From Ketogulonicigenium robustum (GTDB lineage Bacteria > Pseudomonadota > Alphaproteobacteria > Rhodobacterales > Rhodobacteraceae), in NCBI RefSeq assembly GCF_002117445.1, contig NZ_CP019937.1:1055501-1119500 (forward strand): a DNA stretch of 64,000 bases, read 5' to 3'. The position numbers were made by a program, and so were the translations under genes. Positions 32,484 through 41,263 of this stretch are shown here, piece by piece. A model generated the notes under the pieces. It had not been told where the DNA came from. It saw nothing but the letters and a program-made list of their open reading frames with translations, and ran no database searches. Numbering within the stretch: position 1 is the first letter of the stretch; the number at the start of each line of letters is the position of its first letter.

Positions 32484-33377
32484 ATGAAAGTCCTATCACG
32501 CCTGCGCACCGCTATTCCCGAACTGTCCCTGATCGGCATTACCGTCATCTGGGGCGCCAGCTTTATTGTTGTCCAGTTCGTCGTCACCCAAACGGGGGTT
32601 CTGTTCCTGATGGGGGGGCGCTTTGCCGTGGCGGCGGCGCTGACCAGCGTGCTGTTTGCACGCTATCTGCGAGGGCTTACGGCGCATGAAGTGCTGGCCG
32701 GCGGCTTGATCGGGCTGTCGATTTTTATCGGCTACGGCCTGCAGGCCTATGGGTTGCAAACAATCCCCAGCAGCACATCGGCTTTTCTGACAACGCTTTA
32801 CGTGCCGCTGATCCCGCTGCTGCAATGGGCCGTATTTCGCCGCCCGCCGCATCTGTTCAGTTGGTTGGGGATCGCGCTGGCGTTCATCGGCCTGTTGCTG
32901 ATCACGGGCGAAGGGATCGCGACGCTCTCCCTCTCGCGCGGTGAAGTGGCGACGATTCTATGTGTCCTCGGCGTCGCGGCCGAGATCATGCTGATTAGCT
33001 ATTTCGCCCCCACGGTTGACAGCCGACGTGTGACTATCGTGCAGCTGTGGATTGTTGCAATTCTGGCTTTCGGCACTATGGCGGCGACAAGCGCGCCGCT
33101 GCCAGCGTTTTCGTGGGGCTGGGTCGCGGGCTTGGTCGCACTGGGCGCGGCCAGCGCGCTAATCCAACTGGTGATGAACTGGGCCCAGCGCACCGTGTCG
33201 CCTACACGCGCCACGGTGATCTACACCGGCGAGCCTGTCTGGGCGGGCCTGATCGGGCGCATCGCGGGGGAACGGCTGGCCCCGCTGGCGTTGCTGGGCG
33301 GCGTTGTCATCGTAATTGGCGTTTTAATCAGCGAACTTGGTCCGACATTGTTCAAAAAGCCGCGGCGCAAGTATTAA
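32484..33377 (+). CDS. EamA/DMT family transporter
   Basis: 297 residues, ten predicted membrane helices in two EamA repeats. Repeat one opens SLIGITVIWGASFIVVQFVV and contains GGRFAVAAALT and IPSSTSAFLTTLYVPLIPLLQW. Repeat two contains ALGAASALIQLVMNWAQRTVSPTRATVIYTGEPVWAGLIGRIAGE. The basic tail is KKPRRKY. It is a drug/metabolite exporter family of unknown substrate, divergent from the PQQ dehydrogenase. Confidence 0.9.
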   Translation: MKVLSRLRTAIPELSLIGITVIWGASFIVVQFVVTQTGVLFLMGGRFAVAAALTSVLFARYLRGLTAHEVLAGGLIGLSIFIGYGLQAYGLQTIPSSTSAFLTTLYVPLIPLLQWAVFRRPPHLFSWLGIALAFIGLLLITGEGIATLSLSRGEVATILCVLGVAAEIMLISYFAPTVDSRRVTIVQLWIVAILAFGTMAATSAPLPAFSWGWVAGLVALGAASALIQLVMNWAQRTVSPTRATVIYTGEPVWAGLIGRIAGERLAPLALLGGVVIVIGVLISELGPTLFKKPRRKY

Positions 33378-33428
33378 TACCGCCGCTGGGGCTTGCCGCT
33401 GCCGGCAAGGTGCGCGTATGAAATACGT

Positions 33429-34997
33429 ATGAAAAAAACATACGGCACACCGGCGCGTCAGATGCGCAGTCTCTGCTTCGGGGCGGCGCTCGCGATGGCG
33501 ACGGTGGCCAGCGCACAGGGCGCGCCCGCCCTTGTTCTTGCCATAGGGGGCGAGCCCGAGACAGGCTTCGATCCGCTTTTGGGCTGGGGCAGCTATGGCA
33601 ACCCGCTGTTCCAATCAACGCTGCTCCGCCGCGACGCTGCACTGAAGACCGAACCCGATCTGGCGACAGGCCTGCAACTGTCGGACGACCGCCTGACGTG
33701 GACGATCACCCTGCGCGATGGCGTTTTTTTCACCGACGGCACGCCGCTGGATGCTGATGACGTGGCCTTCACCTTCAATCAGGCGAAAGCCGCCGCAGGC
33801 GCGCTCGACCTGCAAGTACTGCGCGAGGCCGTCGCTATCGACCCGCAAACCGTGCGCCTGACGCTGGATCGCCCTTGGATCACCTTTGCCGAGGCGTTCT
33901 TCACCCTCGGCATAGTGCCATCAGGCAGCTACGGGCCCGATTATGGCCGCCATCCGGTAGGGTCGGGCCCCTATAAAATGGTATCGTGGGACGAGGGCGC
34001 ACAGCTGATCGTGTCCCGCAACGACGAATACTACGGCGCGGCCAGCGATTTCGCGCAAATCACCTTTCTCTTTACCGGCGAGGATGCTGGACTGGCGGCC
34101 GCGCAGGCGGGGGCGGTGCAAATGGTCGCCGTGCCTGCGCAACTAGCCGACAGCGTGCCGGCCGGTTTCCATGCTCGCAGCGTTGCGACGGTTGACAACC
34201 GTGGCATCAGCCTGCCGTTTCAATCGCCCACCAGTATCGATGGCCAAACCATCGGCAACAGCGTTACAGCCGACCCCGCCATCCGCCGCGCGATGAATAT
34301 GGGGCTGGACCGCGCAACGCTGATCGATGTTGCACTGCATGGTCATGGTACGCCAGCCTTCGGCCCGGCCGATGGGTTGCCGTGGGGCGGCGCAGACGAC
34401 CGTGTCGATTATGACCTGCCCGCCGCAAACGCGCTGCTGGACGGCGCGGGGTGGAAGGTCGGCAGCGATGGCGTGCGCGCCAAGGGCGGCCAACGCGCGG
34501 CCTTTGCACTGCACTACCCAGCCGGTGACACCACGCGTCAGGCGCTGGCCGAAACCGCCGCCGCTTTGCTGCGCCCCTTGGGTATCGAGGCGACGCCGAC
34601 CGGCGGCAGCTGGGATGCGATCCGCCGCGTGATGCATACCGATCCGGTGGTTTTTGGCTTTGGCAGCCATTCACCCTACCAGCTTTACAGCCTGTTCGAT
34701 TCCCGCAGGGCGGGCGTCGCCTACGACAACCCGTCCTACTACAGCAACCCGCAGGTCGATGCGCTGTTCGCGGGCGCGCAATCTGCCGTCGGGCTCGAGG
34801 CCTCATACCCCCTTTGGTCCGAGGCCGCGGCCATCTACGGCGTCAACGGCGATAACGTTTGGCTGTGGCTGGCCAACCTCGACCACGTCTATCTGATCAA
34901 TGATTGCCTCGACATCGGCACCCCGCAAATCGAGCCGCACGGCCACGGCTGGCCCATCACGGCCACGCTGACCCAATGGCGCTGGACGTGTGACTAA
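33429..34997 (+). CDS. ABC importer periplasmic binding protein (NikA/OppA family)
   Basis: 522 residues from MKKTYGTPARQM (a start at 33393 precedes a weaker context). The signal peptide ends ...ASAQGA. SBP family 5 motifs follow: GEPETGFDPLLGWG, LLRRDAALKTEPDLATGLQLSDDRLTWTITLRDGVFFTDGTPLDADDVAFTF, and HPVGSGPYKMVSW. It captures a peptide, nickel chelate or metallophore. First of a five-gene operon in nikABCDE order (SBP, two permeases, two ATPases). Substrate cannot be told from sequence; NikA-like length and layout make a metal complex plausible. Confidence 0.88.
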   Translation: MKKTYGTPARQMRSLCFGAALAMATVASAQGAPALVLAIGGEPETGFDPLLGWGSYGNPLFQSTLLRRDAALKTEPDLATGLQLSDDRLTWTITLRDGVFFTDGTPLDADDVAFTFNQAKAAAGALDLQVLREAVAIDPQTVRLTLDRPWITFAEAFFTLGIVPSGSYGPDYGRHPVGSGPYKMVSWDEGAQLIVSRNDEYYGAASDFAQITFLFTGEDAGLAAAQAGAVQMVAVPAQLADSVPAGFHARSVATVDNRGISLPFQSPTSIDGQTIGNSVTADPAIRRAMNMGLDRATLIDVALHGHGTPAFGPADGLPWGGADDRVDYDLPAANALLDGAGWKVGSDGVRAKGGQRAAFALHYPAGDTTRQALAETAAALLRPLGIEATPTGGSWDAIRRVMHTDPVVFGFGSHSPYQLYSLFDSRRAGVAYDNPSYYSNPQVDALFAGAQSAVGLEASYPLWSEAAAIYGVNGDNVWLWLANLDHVYLINDCLDIGTPQIEPHGHGWPITATLTQWRWTCD

Positions 34998-35963
34998 GTG
35001 ACCACCGCATTCCGGATCATCCTGCGCCAGCTTGCGCTGCTGGCCACCGTGGCGCTAGCCGTGTTCATGCTGATGAAGGCCGCGCCCATCGACCCGATCG
35101 ACGCCTACCTCGGGCCGGCGATCGCCACCGTCGGCCCCGAACAGCGCGCGCAGATCGCGGCAGACTGGGGGCTGGATCAGCCCGCGTACCAGCAGTTTCT
35201 GGCGTGGGCCGCGCATATTCTGCGCGGTGATCTGGGGTTCAGCCACGCGTATAATGTGCCGGTCGCGCAGGTTCTGGGCGACCGGCTGGGGCCATCGCTG
35301 GCGCTGGCGGGTCTGGCGTGGCTGCTGTCGGGCGCACTGGGGTGCGTGCTGGGGGCGCTCGCCGCGCTGTTTGCGGGCCGCTGGCCCGACAGGGTGATCC
35401 GCCTCTACTGCTATGTACTGGCTGCAACGCCCACGTTCTGGCTGGCGATGATCATGCTGATGGTGTTCGCCGTCACATTGGGGTGGGCGCCCGTCTGCTG
35501 CGCGGGGCCGATTGGCGTGCCGCCCGATCAGGTTAGTTTCGCGGCGCGCGTTCATCACCTCATGCTGCCGCTGGTCGTGCTGACGCTGTTCGGTGTCGCG
35601 CAAATCGCGCTGCACACCCGCGTCAAACTGATCGAGGTGCTGCAAAGCGACTACGTCGCCCTTACGCGAACGCAAGGGGCGGGCGCACTCGACATTCTGC
35701 TGCACCACGGCGCGCGTAACGCCGCACTGCCCGCCGTCACTGCAATGTTGGCATCGGTGGGCGAGGTGATGGGCGGCGCTATTTTGGCCGAGCAGGTCTT
35801 TGCATGGCCGGGCTTGGGGCGCGCGACCGTCGCCGCAGGGATGAAGGGCGATGTGCCGCTGCTGCTGGCTATCGCGCTGCTGACCGCGCTGGTCGTGGCT
35901 GCGGCGACGGGGCTGGCGAATATACTTTATACCCGTATCGACCCACGGATGGCTGCCCGATGA
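34998..35963 (+). CDS. ABC importer permease, NikB/DppB family
   Basis: 321 residues from a GTG directly after the SBP stop. Six membrane helices; the conserved N-terminal KAAPIDPIDAYLGP segment and an EAA-like loop (VALTRTQGAGALDILLHHGARNAALPAVTAMLASVGEVMGGAILAEQVFAWPGLGRATVAAGMKGDVPLLLAI) identify it. It forms the channel with the next gene product, which it overlaps by 4 bp. Confidence 0.92.
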   Translation: MTTAFRIILRQLALLATVALAVFMLMKAAPIDPIDAYLGPAIATVGPEQRAQIAADWGLDQPAYQQFLAWAAHILRGDLGFSHAYNVPVAQVLGDRLGPSLALAGLAWLLSGALGCVLGALAALFAGRWPDRVIRLYCYVLAATPTFWLAMIMLMVFAVTLGWAPVCCAGPIGVPPDQVSFAARVHHLMLPLVVLTLFGVAQIALHTRVKLIEVLQSDYVALTRTQGAGALDILLHHGARNAALPAVTAMLASVGEVMGGAILAEQVFAWPGLGRATVAAGMKGDVPLLLAIALLTALVVAAATGLANILYTRIDPRMAAR

Positions 35964-36772
35964 ACGCGCGCGGGTGGGCCGTTTTAACATCGGCTTCGGC
36001 CGCCAGCCTGATCGGCGCGGTCGCGCTGGCGGCGTGGGGATTGGGCGACGCGGGTGTGCAGCCCGACTTTGCCGCCCGCATGCTGCCGCCCAGCATGCGC
36101 CACCCCTTCGGCACCGACCAGATGGGGCGCGATATGCTGGCGCGCGCGGTGCACGGCCTTGCCCTCAGCCTGCAGGTGGGGGTTATCGCGGCGGGGCTGG
36201 CGGTGGCGATTGCGACTGGATTCGCGCTTGTTTCAACCTTCGGGCGGCGGGTCGACAAGATTGCGGCATTTATCATCGACGCGATGCTGGCCATGCCGCA
36301 CCTGATGCTGCTGATCCTCCTCAGCTTTGCGTTTGGGGGCGGCACGCAGGCTGTCATCGCCGCCGTGGCGATTAGCCACTGGCCCCGCCTTGCACGCATC
36401 CTGCGGGCCGAGCTGCTGCAAATCGCCGCCGCCCCCTATATCGAGGCGGCGTATGCCATGGGTAAATCGCGCGCCTTTGTCGCGATGCACCATATTCTGC
36501 CCCACTTGGTCCCGCAGATGATGGTGGGTTTCGTGCTGATGTTCCCCCACGCCATCTTGCACGAGGCGGGGCTGACCTTCCTTGGCTTCGGGCTCGAGCC
36601 CTCGCGCCCGGCCATCGGCGTGATGCTGGCCGATGCGATGCGGCATATCAGTGCCGGGCGTTGGTGGCTGGCGCTGTTTCCGGGTCTGATGCTGCTGGCG
36701 CTGGTGCTGGCGTTCGATGCATTGGGCAACGCGATCCGCCGCCTGACCGCGCCGCGCGTGGCCCCATGTTGA
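35960..36772 (+). CDS. ABC importer permease, NikC/DppC family
   Basis: 270 residues from the ATG overlapping the previous TGA. The family features are MRHPFGTDQMGRDMLARAVHGLALSLQVGV and the EAA loop YIEAAYAMGKSRAFVAMHHILPHLVPQMMVGFVLMFPHAILHEAGLTFLGFG. Its 3' end overlaps the first ATPase by 7 bp. Partner of the 34998 permease. Confidence 0.92.
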   Translation: MNARGWAVLTSASAASLIGAVALAAWGLGDAGVQPDFAARMLPPSMRHPFGTDQMGRDMLARAVHGLALSLQVGVIAAGLAVAIATGFALVSTFGRRVDKIAAFIIDAMLAMPHLMLLILLSFAFGGGTQAVIAAVAISHWPRLARILRAELLQIAAAPYIEAAYAMGKSRAFVAMHHILPHLVPQMMVGFVLMFPHAILHEAGLTFLGFGLEPSRPAIGVMLADAMRHISAGRWWLALFPGLMLLALVLAFDALGNAIRRLTAPRVAPC

Positions 36773-37515
36773 GGGTCGCGGGCCTGTCCGTCGGCGTCGC
36801 CCGTCCTGTCGGTTTGCGCGGCACGCAGGTGTTGCCGCTGCTGACGGACATCAACTTGACCGTGGCTGCGGGCGAAATTGTTGTCGTGCTGGGGGCATCT
36901 GGCGCAGGCAAAAGCCTGCTAGCCCATGCGATCATGAACATTCTGCCCGCAAATGCCCAATGCAGCGGGACGATCGCCTTGCACGGGCATCCCATTACGC
37001 CCTTGCACCCCGTGGCGCTGCTTCCGCAACACCATGGTTTTCTGGATCCGCTGGCCCGCGTGGGCGCGCAGCTAAGCTGGATGGCACGCCGCAAGGGGCA
37101 GGCGGCGACCCCCGCCGCGCTGCTGGCCAGTGTGGGGCTGGACGCGAGCGTTAAACGGCTTATGCCGCATCAACTGTCGGGCGGCATGGCGCGGCGCGTG
37201 CTGCTGGCGCTAGCCCTAGGGGCCGCGCCCGACCTGATCATCGCGGACGAGCCCACGGCGGGCCTTGACCCCACCAACAGCACGATCGTGACAACCCATC
37301 TGCAAACCCTGGCCAAACGTGGTGGCGCGGCGCTGGTCATCACCCACGACCTGATGTCTGTGCTGCCCATCGCCACCCGCGTCATCGTGCTGGACAATGG
37401 CCGTATCGTCGCGGCGGCGCCTGCCGGCCAGTTCACGGGGGCAGGCGAGGCTTTGCCGCTGCCCGCACGCAACCTGTGGCGCGCCTTGCCTGAAAACGGC
37501 TTCACCGATGCTTGA
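36766..37515 (+). CDS. ABC importer ATPase, NikD/DppD type
   Basis: 249 residues. Walker A GASGAGKS (43-50), ABC signature LSGGM (137-141), Walker B LIIADEPT (157-164) and H-loop ITHD are intact. It is shorter than DppD-type ATPases (about 320), lacking the C-terminal extension with the oligopeptide-family Cys motif, and in that resembles NikD (about 250 residues). It powers the importer encoded upstream; its stop overlaps the second ATPase start. Confidence 0.92.
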   Translation: MLRVAGLSVGVARPVGLRGTQVLPLLTDINLTVAAGEIVVVLGASGAGKSLLAHAIMNILPANAQCSGTIALHGHPITPLHPVALLPQHHGFLDPLARVGAQLSWMARRKGQAATPAALLASVGLDASVKRLMPHQLSGGMARRVLLALALGAAPDLIIADEPTAGLDPTNSTIVTTHLQTLAKRGGAALVITHDLMSVLPIATRVIVLDNGRIVAAAPAGQFTGAGEALPLPARNLWRALPENGFTDA

Positions 37516-38089
37516 GGCCCGCGCGATCACTGCCACCCATGGCCGCCGCATCGTGCTGGAAAACGCTAGCTTGGCGCTGCCTGCGGGCGAGATCGTGGGG
37601 CTTTCAGGGCCATCAGGGCAGGGTAAAACGACCCTTGGCCGCGTGCTGGCGGGGCTGCATCGCCCAAGTGCTGGCGTTATCACGATGGACGGGGCTGTGC
37701 CCGATTTTCGCGCTGTGCAATATCTCTACCAAGATCCATTGTCCGCCATGAACCCGCGCTGGCGGATCGGGCGGATCATTACCGAGGGGCAGGACACGTC
37801 CCCCGACCTGCGCGCCGCCATCGGCGTGCCAGCGGCGTGGCACGACCGATTTCCGCATGAACTCTCGGGCGGCCAGTTGCAGCGTGTTGCCCTGCTACGG
37901 GCCTTGGCGCTGCGCCCGCGCTATCTGGTTGCCGACGAGATCACATCCGCCCTCGACCCGCTGTCACAGCTGCATATCTGGCGGCTGCTACAGCGCGTCG
38001 CGCGCGATCAGTGTGTTGGCATTCTTGCGATCAGCCACGACAGGGCGCTGCTGGGGCAAATCTGCACGCTGGGTCAGGTTACACTGTAG
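37508..38089 (+). CDS. ABC importer ATPase, NikE/DppF type (short)
   Basis: 193 residues from the ATG at 37508. Walker A GPSGQGKTT (34-42), signature LSGGQLQRVALLRAL, Walker B YLVADEITSALDPL (Ile replaces the usual Pro after the catalytic Glu), and the H-loop ISHD are present. The protein is some 60 residues shorter than NikE and has a compressed helical domain, but all catalytic blocks remain. The last 16 bp overlap the convergent TetR gene. Confidence 0.88.
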   Translation: MLEARAITATHGRRIVLENASLALPAGEIVGLSGPSGQGKTTLGRVLAGLHRPSAGVITMDGAVPDFRAVQYLYQDPLSAMNPRWRIGRIITEGQDTSPDLRAAIGVPAAWHDRFPHELSGGQLQRVALLRALALRPRYLVADEITSALDPLSQLHIWRLLQRVARDQCVGILAISHDRALLGQICTLGQVTL

Positions 38090-38679
38090 CGATCAGCCAG
38101 GGCGCAAACGACCAAGCGGACGGCATCGGCGATCATAACCTCGACATCCGGCCACGCGGGGTCTTGGCCCATCATGGCGCTGTTGACGGCATCGGTCACA
38201 ATCATGTCATGGAAAAAGATTGCTAAACGCCGCGCCTGCGCGTCGTCGCCCAGAAAGCGCGCGATCATCGCTTGGCTTTGGCGCGGGCCAACATCGTACC
38301 ACTTCGCCATCAGCGCGGGGAACTGGTCCGACACCGCCAGCACCATGCGCTGAAACGCGATATGGCGGGGCTGTAACAACTGGCGCATCAAGGTGCGGGC
38401 CAGAATATCCAGCCCGACCGCAGGGGTCGCCCCGCCCAAGTCCAGATGGGCCAAGGGCGAGAGGAGCGTCGCGCAAAGCTGGGTCACAACCTCGGCGAAC
38501 AGCCCCTCTTTCCCGCCGAACTGGCGGTAAACGCTGGTTTTCGACCCGCCCGCAACGGCCACCACCTCGTCAATCGTGACATTGGCAAAGCCTTTGGCCA
38601 GAAATAGCTCGGTCGCGGCGGCGATTAACGCTTCTTGACGGGCAGCGCCGCGCGAGGACAGTGGGGGGCGTGCGGACAT
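38074..38679 (-). CDS. TetR family transcriptional regulator
   Basis: 201 residues from MSARPPLSSRGAARQEALI (the frame to 38742 overlaps the EamA gene). The N-terminal helix-turn-helix reads AATELFLAKGFANVTIDEVVAVAGGSKTSVYRQFGGKEGLFAEVV. The C-terminal ligand domain resembles the AefR-like group (FQRMVLAVSDQFPALMAKWYDVGP). It lies 10 bp downstream of the EamA transporter on the same strand and probably autoregulates that unit, perhaps through TGTACGA repeats at 39576-39603. Confidence 0.9.
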   Translation of the reverse strand: MSARPPLSSRGAARQEALIAAATELFLAKGFANVTIDEVVAVAGGSKTSVYRQFGGKEGLFAEVVTQLCATLLSPLAHLDLGGATPAVGLDILARTLMRQLLQPRHIAFQRMVLAVSDQFPALMAKWYDVGPRQSQAMIARFLGDDAQARRLAIFFHDMIVTDAVNSAMMGQDPAWPDVEVMIADAVRLVVCALADRYSVT

Positions 38680-38689
38680 GGTCTTTTCC

Positions 38690-39544
38690 TTAGCCCTTAG
38701 CGGGTTTGCGATCAGCAAACTGCCCCAGCAGCAGCGCGCCAATCACCACAACGACACCCAGGGCTTGCAGCGGGCTGGGCAAGACGCGATGTACCAGCGC
38801 ATCCAGTACAAAGGCCACAATCGGCGTCAACAACATGAACGGTGCGATGGCCGACGGGCCCGCGCCCTGAATGCCGGTGAACCACAGCACGAACGGCACT
38901 GCGGTCAGCAGCACGGCCAAGATGACAAGGCCCAGCACGTTGGTCGCGCTCAGCGACGTGGGAACGTCGCCCATGATGACGGCCACGATGGCGAGTTCAA
39001 CGCCGGCAATCAGCATTTGCCACGCCGTCAGGCTGACAACCGAGGACGGACGGCCCCATTTGTGCAGCAAAATTCCCCCCAGCGACAACGAAACAGCCGA
39101 GCCGAAAGCCGCCAGAATGCCGATCGCATCCAGACCCGCGCCGCCCCGCAAGACGACCATCGATACGCCGACAGCACCCGCCAACACAGCAATCAACTTA
39201 ACGCGCGAAGGGGCGACCCCCAGCAGCGGCAGCGCCAGCAATACGGTAAACAGCGGTGTCAGCGCCTGAAACGTCGCCGCAACGCCGCCGGGTAGGCGCA
39301 CAGCGGCTACAAACAGCAGCCCGAAGAACAACCCGTTGTTCAACGTGCCCAACACGGTCAACTTGCCCCACCAGGCGCGCGGCGGAACGTCACGCGCCAG
39401 GAACAGCAAAATGACCCCGCCCCCCAGCGCGCGCACAGCGGCAAGGAACATCGGGTTCGGCGGAAGCATGGTTGTCGTGAGGATGTAGGTGAAGCCCCAC
39501 AAGATGGTTGCGGTCGCAGCAGCGGCCCGAGGTGAGAGTGGCAT
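38690..39544 (-). CDS. EamA/DMT family transporter
   Basis: 284 residues with two EamA repeats. The first opens ATATILWGFTYILTTTMLPPNPMFLAAVRALGGGVILL and contains VAAVRLPGGVAATFQALTPLFTVLLALPLL. The second contains LTAWQMLIAGVELAIVAVI and GPSAIAPFMLLTPIVAFVLDALV. It is transcribed with the TetR gene that follows it. Likely an exporter of a metabolite or toxic compound sensed by that regulator (inference). Confidence 0.9.
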   Translation of the reverse strand: MPLSPRAAAATATILWGFTYILTTTMLPPNPMFLAAVRALGGGVILLFLARDVPPRAWWGKLTVLGTLNNGLFFGLLFVAAVRLPGGVAATFQALTPLFTVLLALPLLGVAPSRVKLIAVLAGAVGVSMVVLRGGAGLDAIGILAAFGSAVSLSLGGILLHKWGRPSSVVSLTAWQMLIAGVELAIVAVIMGDVPTSLSATNVLGLVILAVLLTAVPFVLWFTGIQGAGPSAIAPFMLLTPIVAFVLDALVHRVLPSPLQALGVVVVIGALLLGQFADRKPAKG

Positions 39545-40177
39545 CTTATTGATCCATGATGAAGGCGGCGCAATGTGTACGATTGCGTCTACTATATGTA
39601 CGAATTAGTATCATGACTGCCGCGGGTCAATGTTTTGGGGGCGCGAAGACTGTGCGCCAACGCGACGTAGTCTGTGCGCCGCCGCACAGCTTTGATGCTG
39701 GCGCGGGCGCCGCCTTTACACTAATTTTTCGCATAGTGACGATTTGTGTTGATTTTTGGTTCAAGTAAAACTATTGGCCCCTTCGCAGCCGCCAAACGGC
39801 TTGCGAGCGGGGCCAAGGTGCCTTCTGGCGCAGATAGAAAAAGCGCATAGAAAGCTATGCCATTTCTTCAATGAACAGCGCTTCTCACAACATCCATTTC
39901 CATTTTCTTCGTTAATAAATACGACGAATCTGTAATGAAAATTACGAACAATCGTATTAATACATTTTCACCTAGGGTTAATACAACCTAAAGTAGAAAA
40001 TATCATGTTGATTACAATTTTAATAATCTAAAAATTGAGATCCGTTAACCAATTTCGGCTAAAACGGCATATTTTGGTTAACAAGTGGCATGCAAAATAC
40101 GCAATGCAGCAATGCAAAAAGCGGCAACAGTTTCCTGTTGCCGCTTTTTATTTTCGTAAAACCTTAAGGTTCGAACC
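39545..40177. other. 633-bp AT-rich intergenic region with direct repeats and hairpins
   Basis: No coding sequence is supported here. It holds TGTACGA twice, 21 bp apart (39576-39582, 39597-39603), near the EamA start. A strong two-part hairpin lies at 39774-39816 (TTGGCCCC with GGGGCCAA enclosing GCCG/CGGC), and a second, GCATAG/CTATGC, at 39845-39860. An inverted GTTAACCAA (40044-40052) / TTGGTTAAC (40074-40082) and a terminator at 40116-40149 complete it. Base composition is much lower in GC than the flanks. A small RNA is possible. Confidence 0.55.
40116..40149. terminator. strong bidirectional terminator
   Basis: A perfect 15-bp stem: AAAAAGCGGCAACAG (40116-40130), loop TTTC, CTGTTGCCGCTTTTT (40135-40149). 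It would end transcripts of the Hint gene coming from the right and anything coming from the left. Confidence 0.88.
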
Positions 40178-41263
40178 TTAAGCAGCGACCAACGGACGGT
40201 TGCGGCCAATGTGACGTACTACCAAGCGGCGCGCTTGGCGGCCGGTCAGCAGAACGCGGGCAGGGGTCGGCGCGTAGTCGCGGGCTTGCAGCTCGGGGAA
40301 GATCGCGAAGATTTCGGCGACAGCCTCGGTCGGCAGCGACTTCAGGGCCATCGGGCCAGTGAACAGAGACTCGGTTTCAGCGCCATTCGACACGACGATC
40401 TCGTGACGGTCGAACAGCATGTGGAAGTATTCCACACCGGACAGATCATCAACGATATCAATGCCTTCGATTTGCAGAAGTTGTTTGGCCGCGACCAAAA
40501 CTTCGGTTGCGTCAAACATGTTACGCGCGATTTTCGAGGTCAGCAGGACGCGGTGCTGCGGCGACACGGTCAGGTCTTGCACGGGCATATTGTCACCCAG
40601 CGCACCAGCGCGAATGCGGATCGGGCGCAGGTTTGCACGCTCTTGCAGCTTGGCGGCGCTGACTTTGCTGGAGCCGATCCAACGCAGCGGTTGCGGGCCG
40701 TGATCCTTCGTCAGAACCAGATCGCCCTCACGCAGCGTTTCGATCGCGACGTCCCCTTTGGGCGTAGCGATCAGCGTGCCGCTGGTGAAGCACGCGATCA
40801 TGTCTTCGTAGGGGATTCCAACGGCGGTATAAGAGCCGTCGGCGTTTTGCGTGCTGTCTTCTACCTTGGTGATCGTCAATTCGACGCCAACGGGGGGCAC
40901 GCCGCCTTCAGCCGCAAACGAGAAGCCGATAACGTTGTTGTTACCACCGGTTGCGACAGCAACAGCAGTGTAAGTGTTTGTTCCGTCAGACAAAGTGATC
41001 AGATACTCGGCCTCGATCTTGGTCGTTGTACCCTCAATCGATTGGCCAACACCATCCTGACCCCAAATAGCACCTTGGCCTTCAATATCGTCGTCCGAGA
41101 ACATCGGATCGTCGTCGTTGACCAGGACTTCTTTGAGTTCTGCGTTGGCGGCGATGGTGAACTTGCCGTTGAGCAAAGCGGCACCATCGCTGGAGTTCAC
41201 GGGCCAGCTAGGGGAAATGGTAAGATCAGAAATCGCGTAGTAATGAACGGTATGGATCGCCAC
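40178..41263 (-). CDS. Hint-domain protein (paralogue of 19120-20103)
   Basis: 361 residues. The Hint_2-type domain starts at Cys158: CFTSGTLIATPKGDVAIETLREGDLVLTKDHGPQPLRWIG, then RAGALGDNMPVQDLTVSPQHRVLLTSK and VEYFHMLFDRHEIVVSNGAETESLFTGP. The N-terminal 157 residues are acidic and beta-rich (LVNDDDPMFSDDDIEG) and share a YxAxxxxT...NVIG pattern with the phage-borne copy. There is no classical signal peptide; Rhodobacterales proteins of this type may be exported by type I systems, but none is encoded nearby. It is flanked on both sides by long AT-rich gaps, suggesting horizontal gain. Confidence 0.85.
   Translation of the reverse strand: MAIHTVHYYAISDLTISPSWPVNSSDGAALLNGKFTIAANAELKEVLVNDDDPMFSDDDIEGQGAIWGQDGVGQSIEGTTTKIEAEYLITLSDGTNTYTAVAVATGGNNNVIGFSFAAEGGVPPVGVELTITKVEDSTQNADGSYTAVGIPYEDMIACFTSGTLIATPKGDVAIETLREGDLVLTKDHGPQPLRWIGSSKVSAAKLQERANLRPIRIRAGALGDNMPVQDLTVSPQHRVLLTSKIARNMFDATEVLVAAKQLLQIEGIDIVDDLSGVEYFHMLFDRHEIVVSNGAETESLFTGPMALKSLPTEAVAEIFAIFPELQARDYAPTPARVLLTGRQARRLVVRHIGRNRPLVAA

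Noticed and set aside
32705-32852. Antisense small frames over EamA genes as overlapping genes
   Set aside because: Membrane-protein genes in GC-rich DNA routinely give open antisense frames; nothing supports translation.
40163-40182. GGTTCGAACC-like palindrome resembling a tRNA T-loop
   Set aside because: No acceptor, D or anticodon stems can be drawn around it; it is a short palindrome at the Hint gene end.
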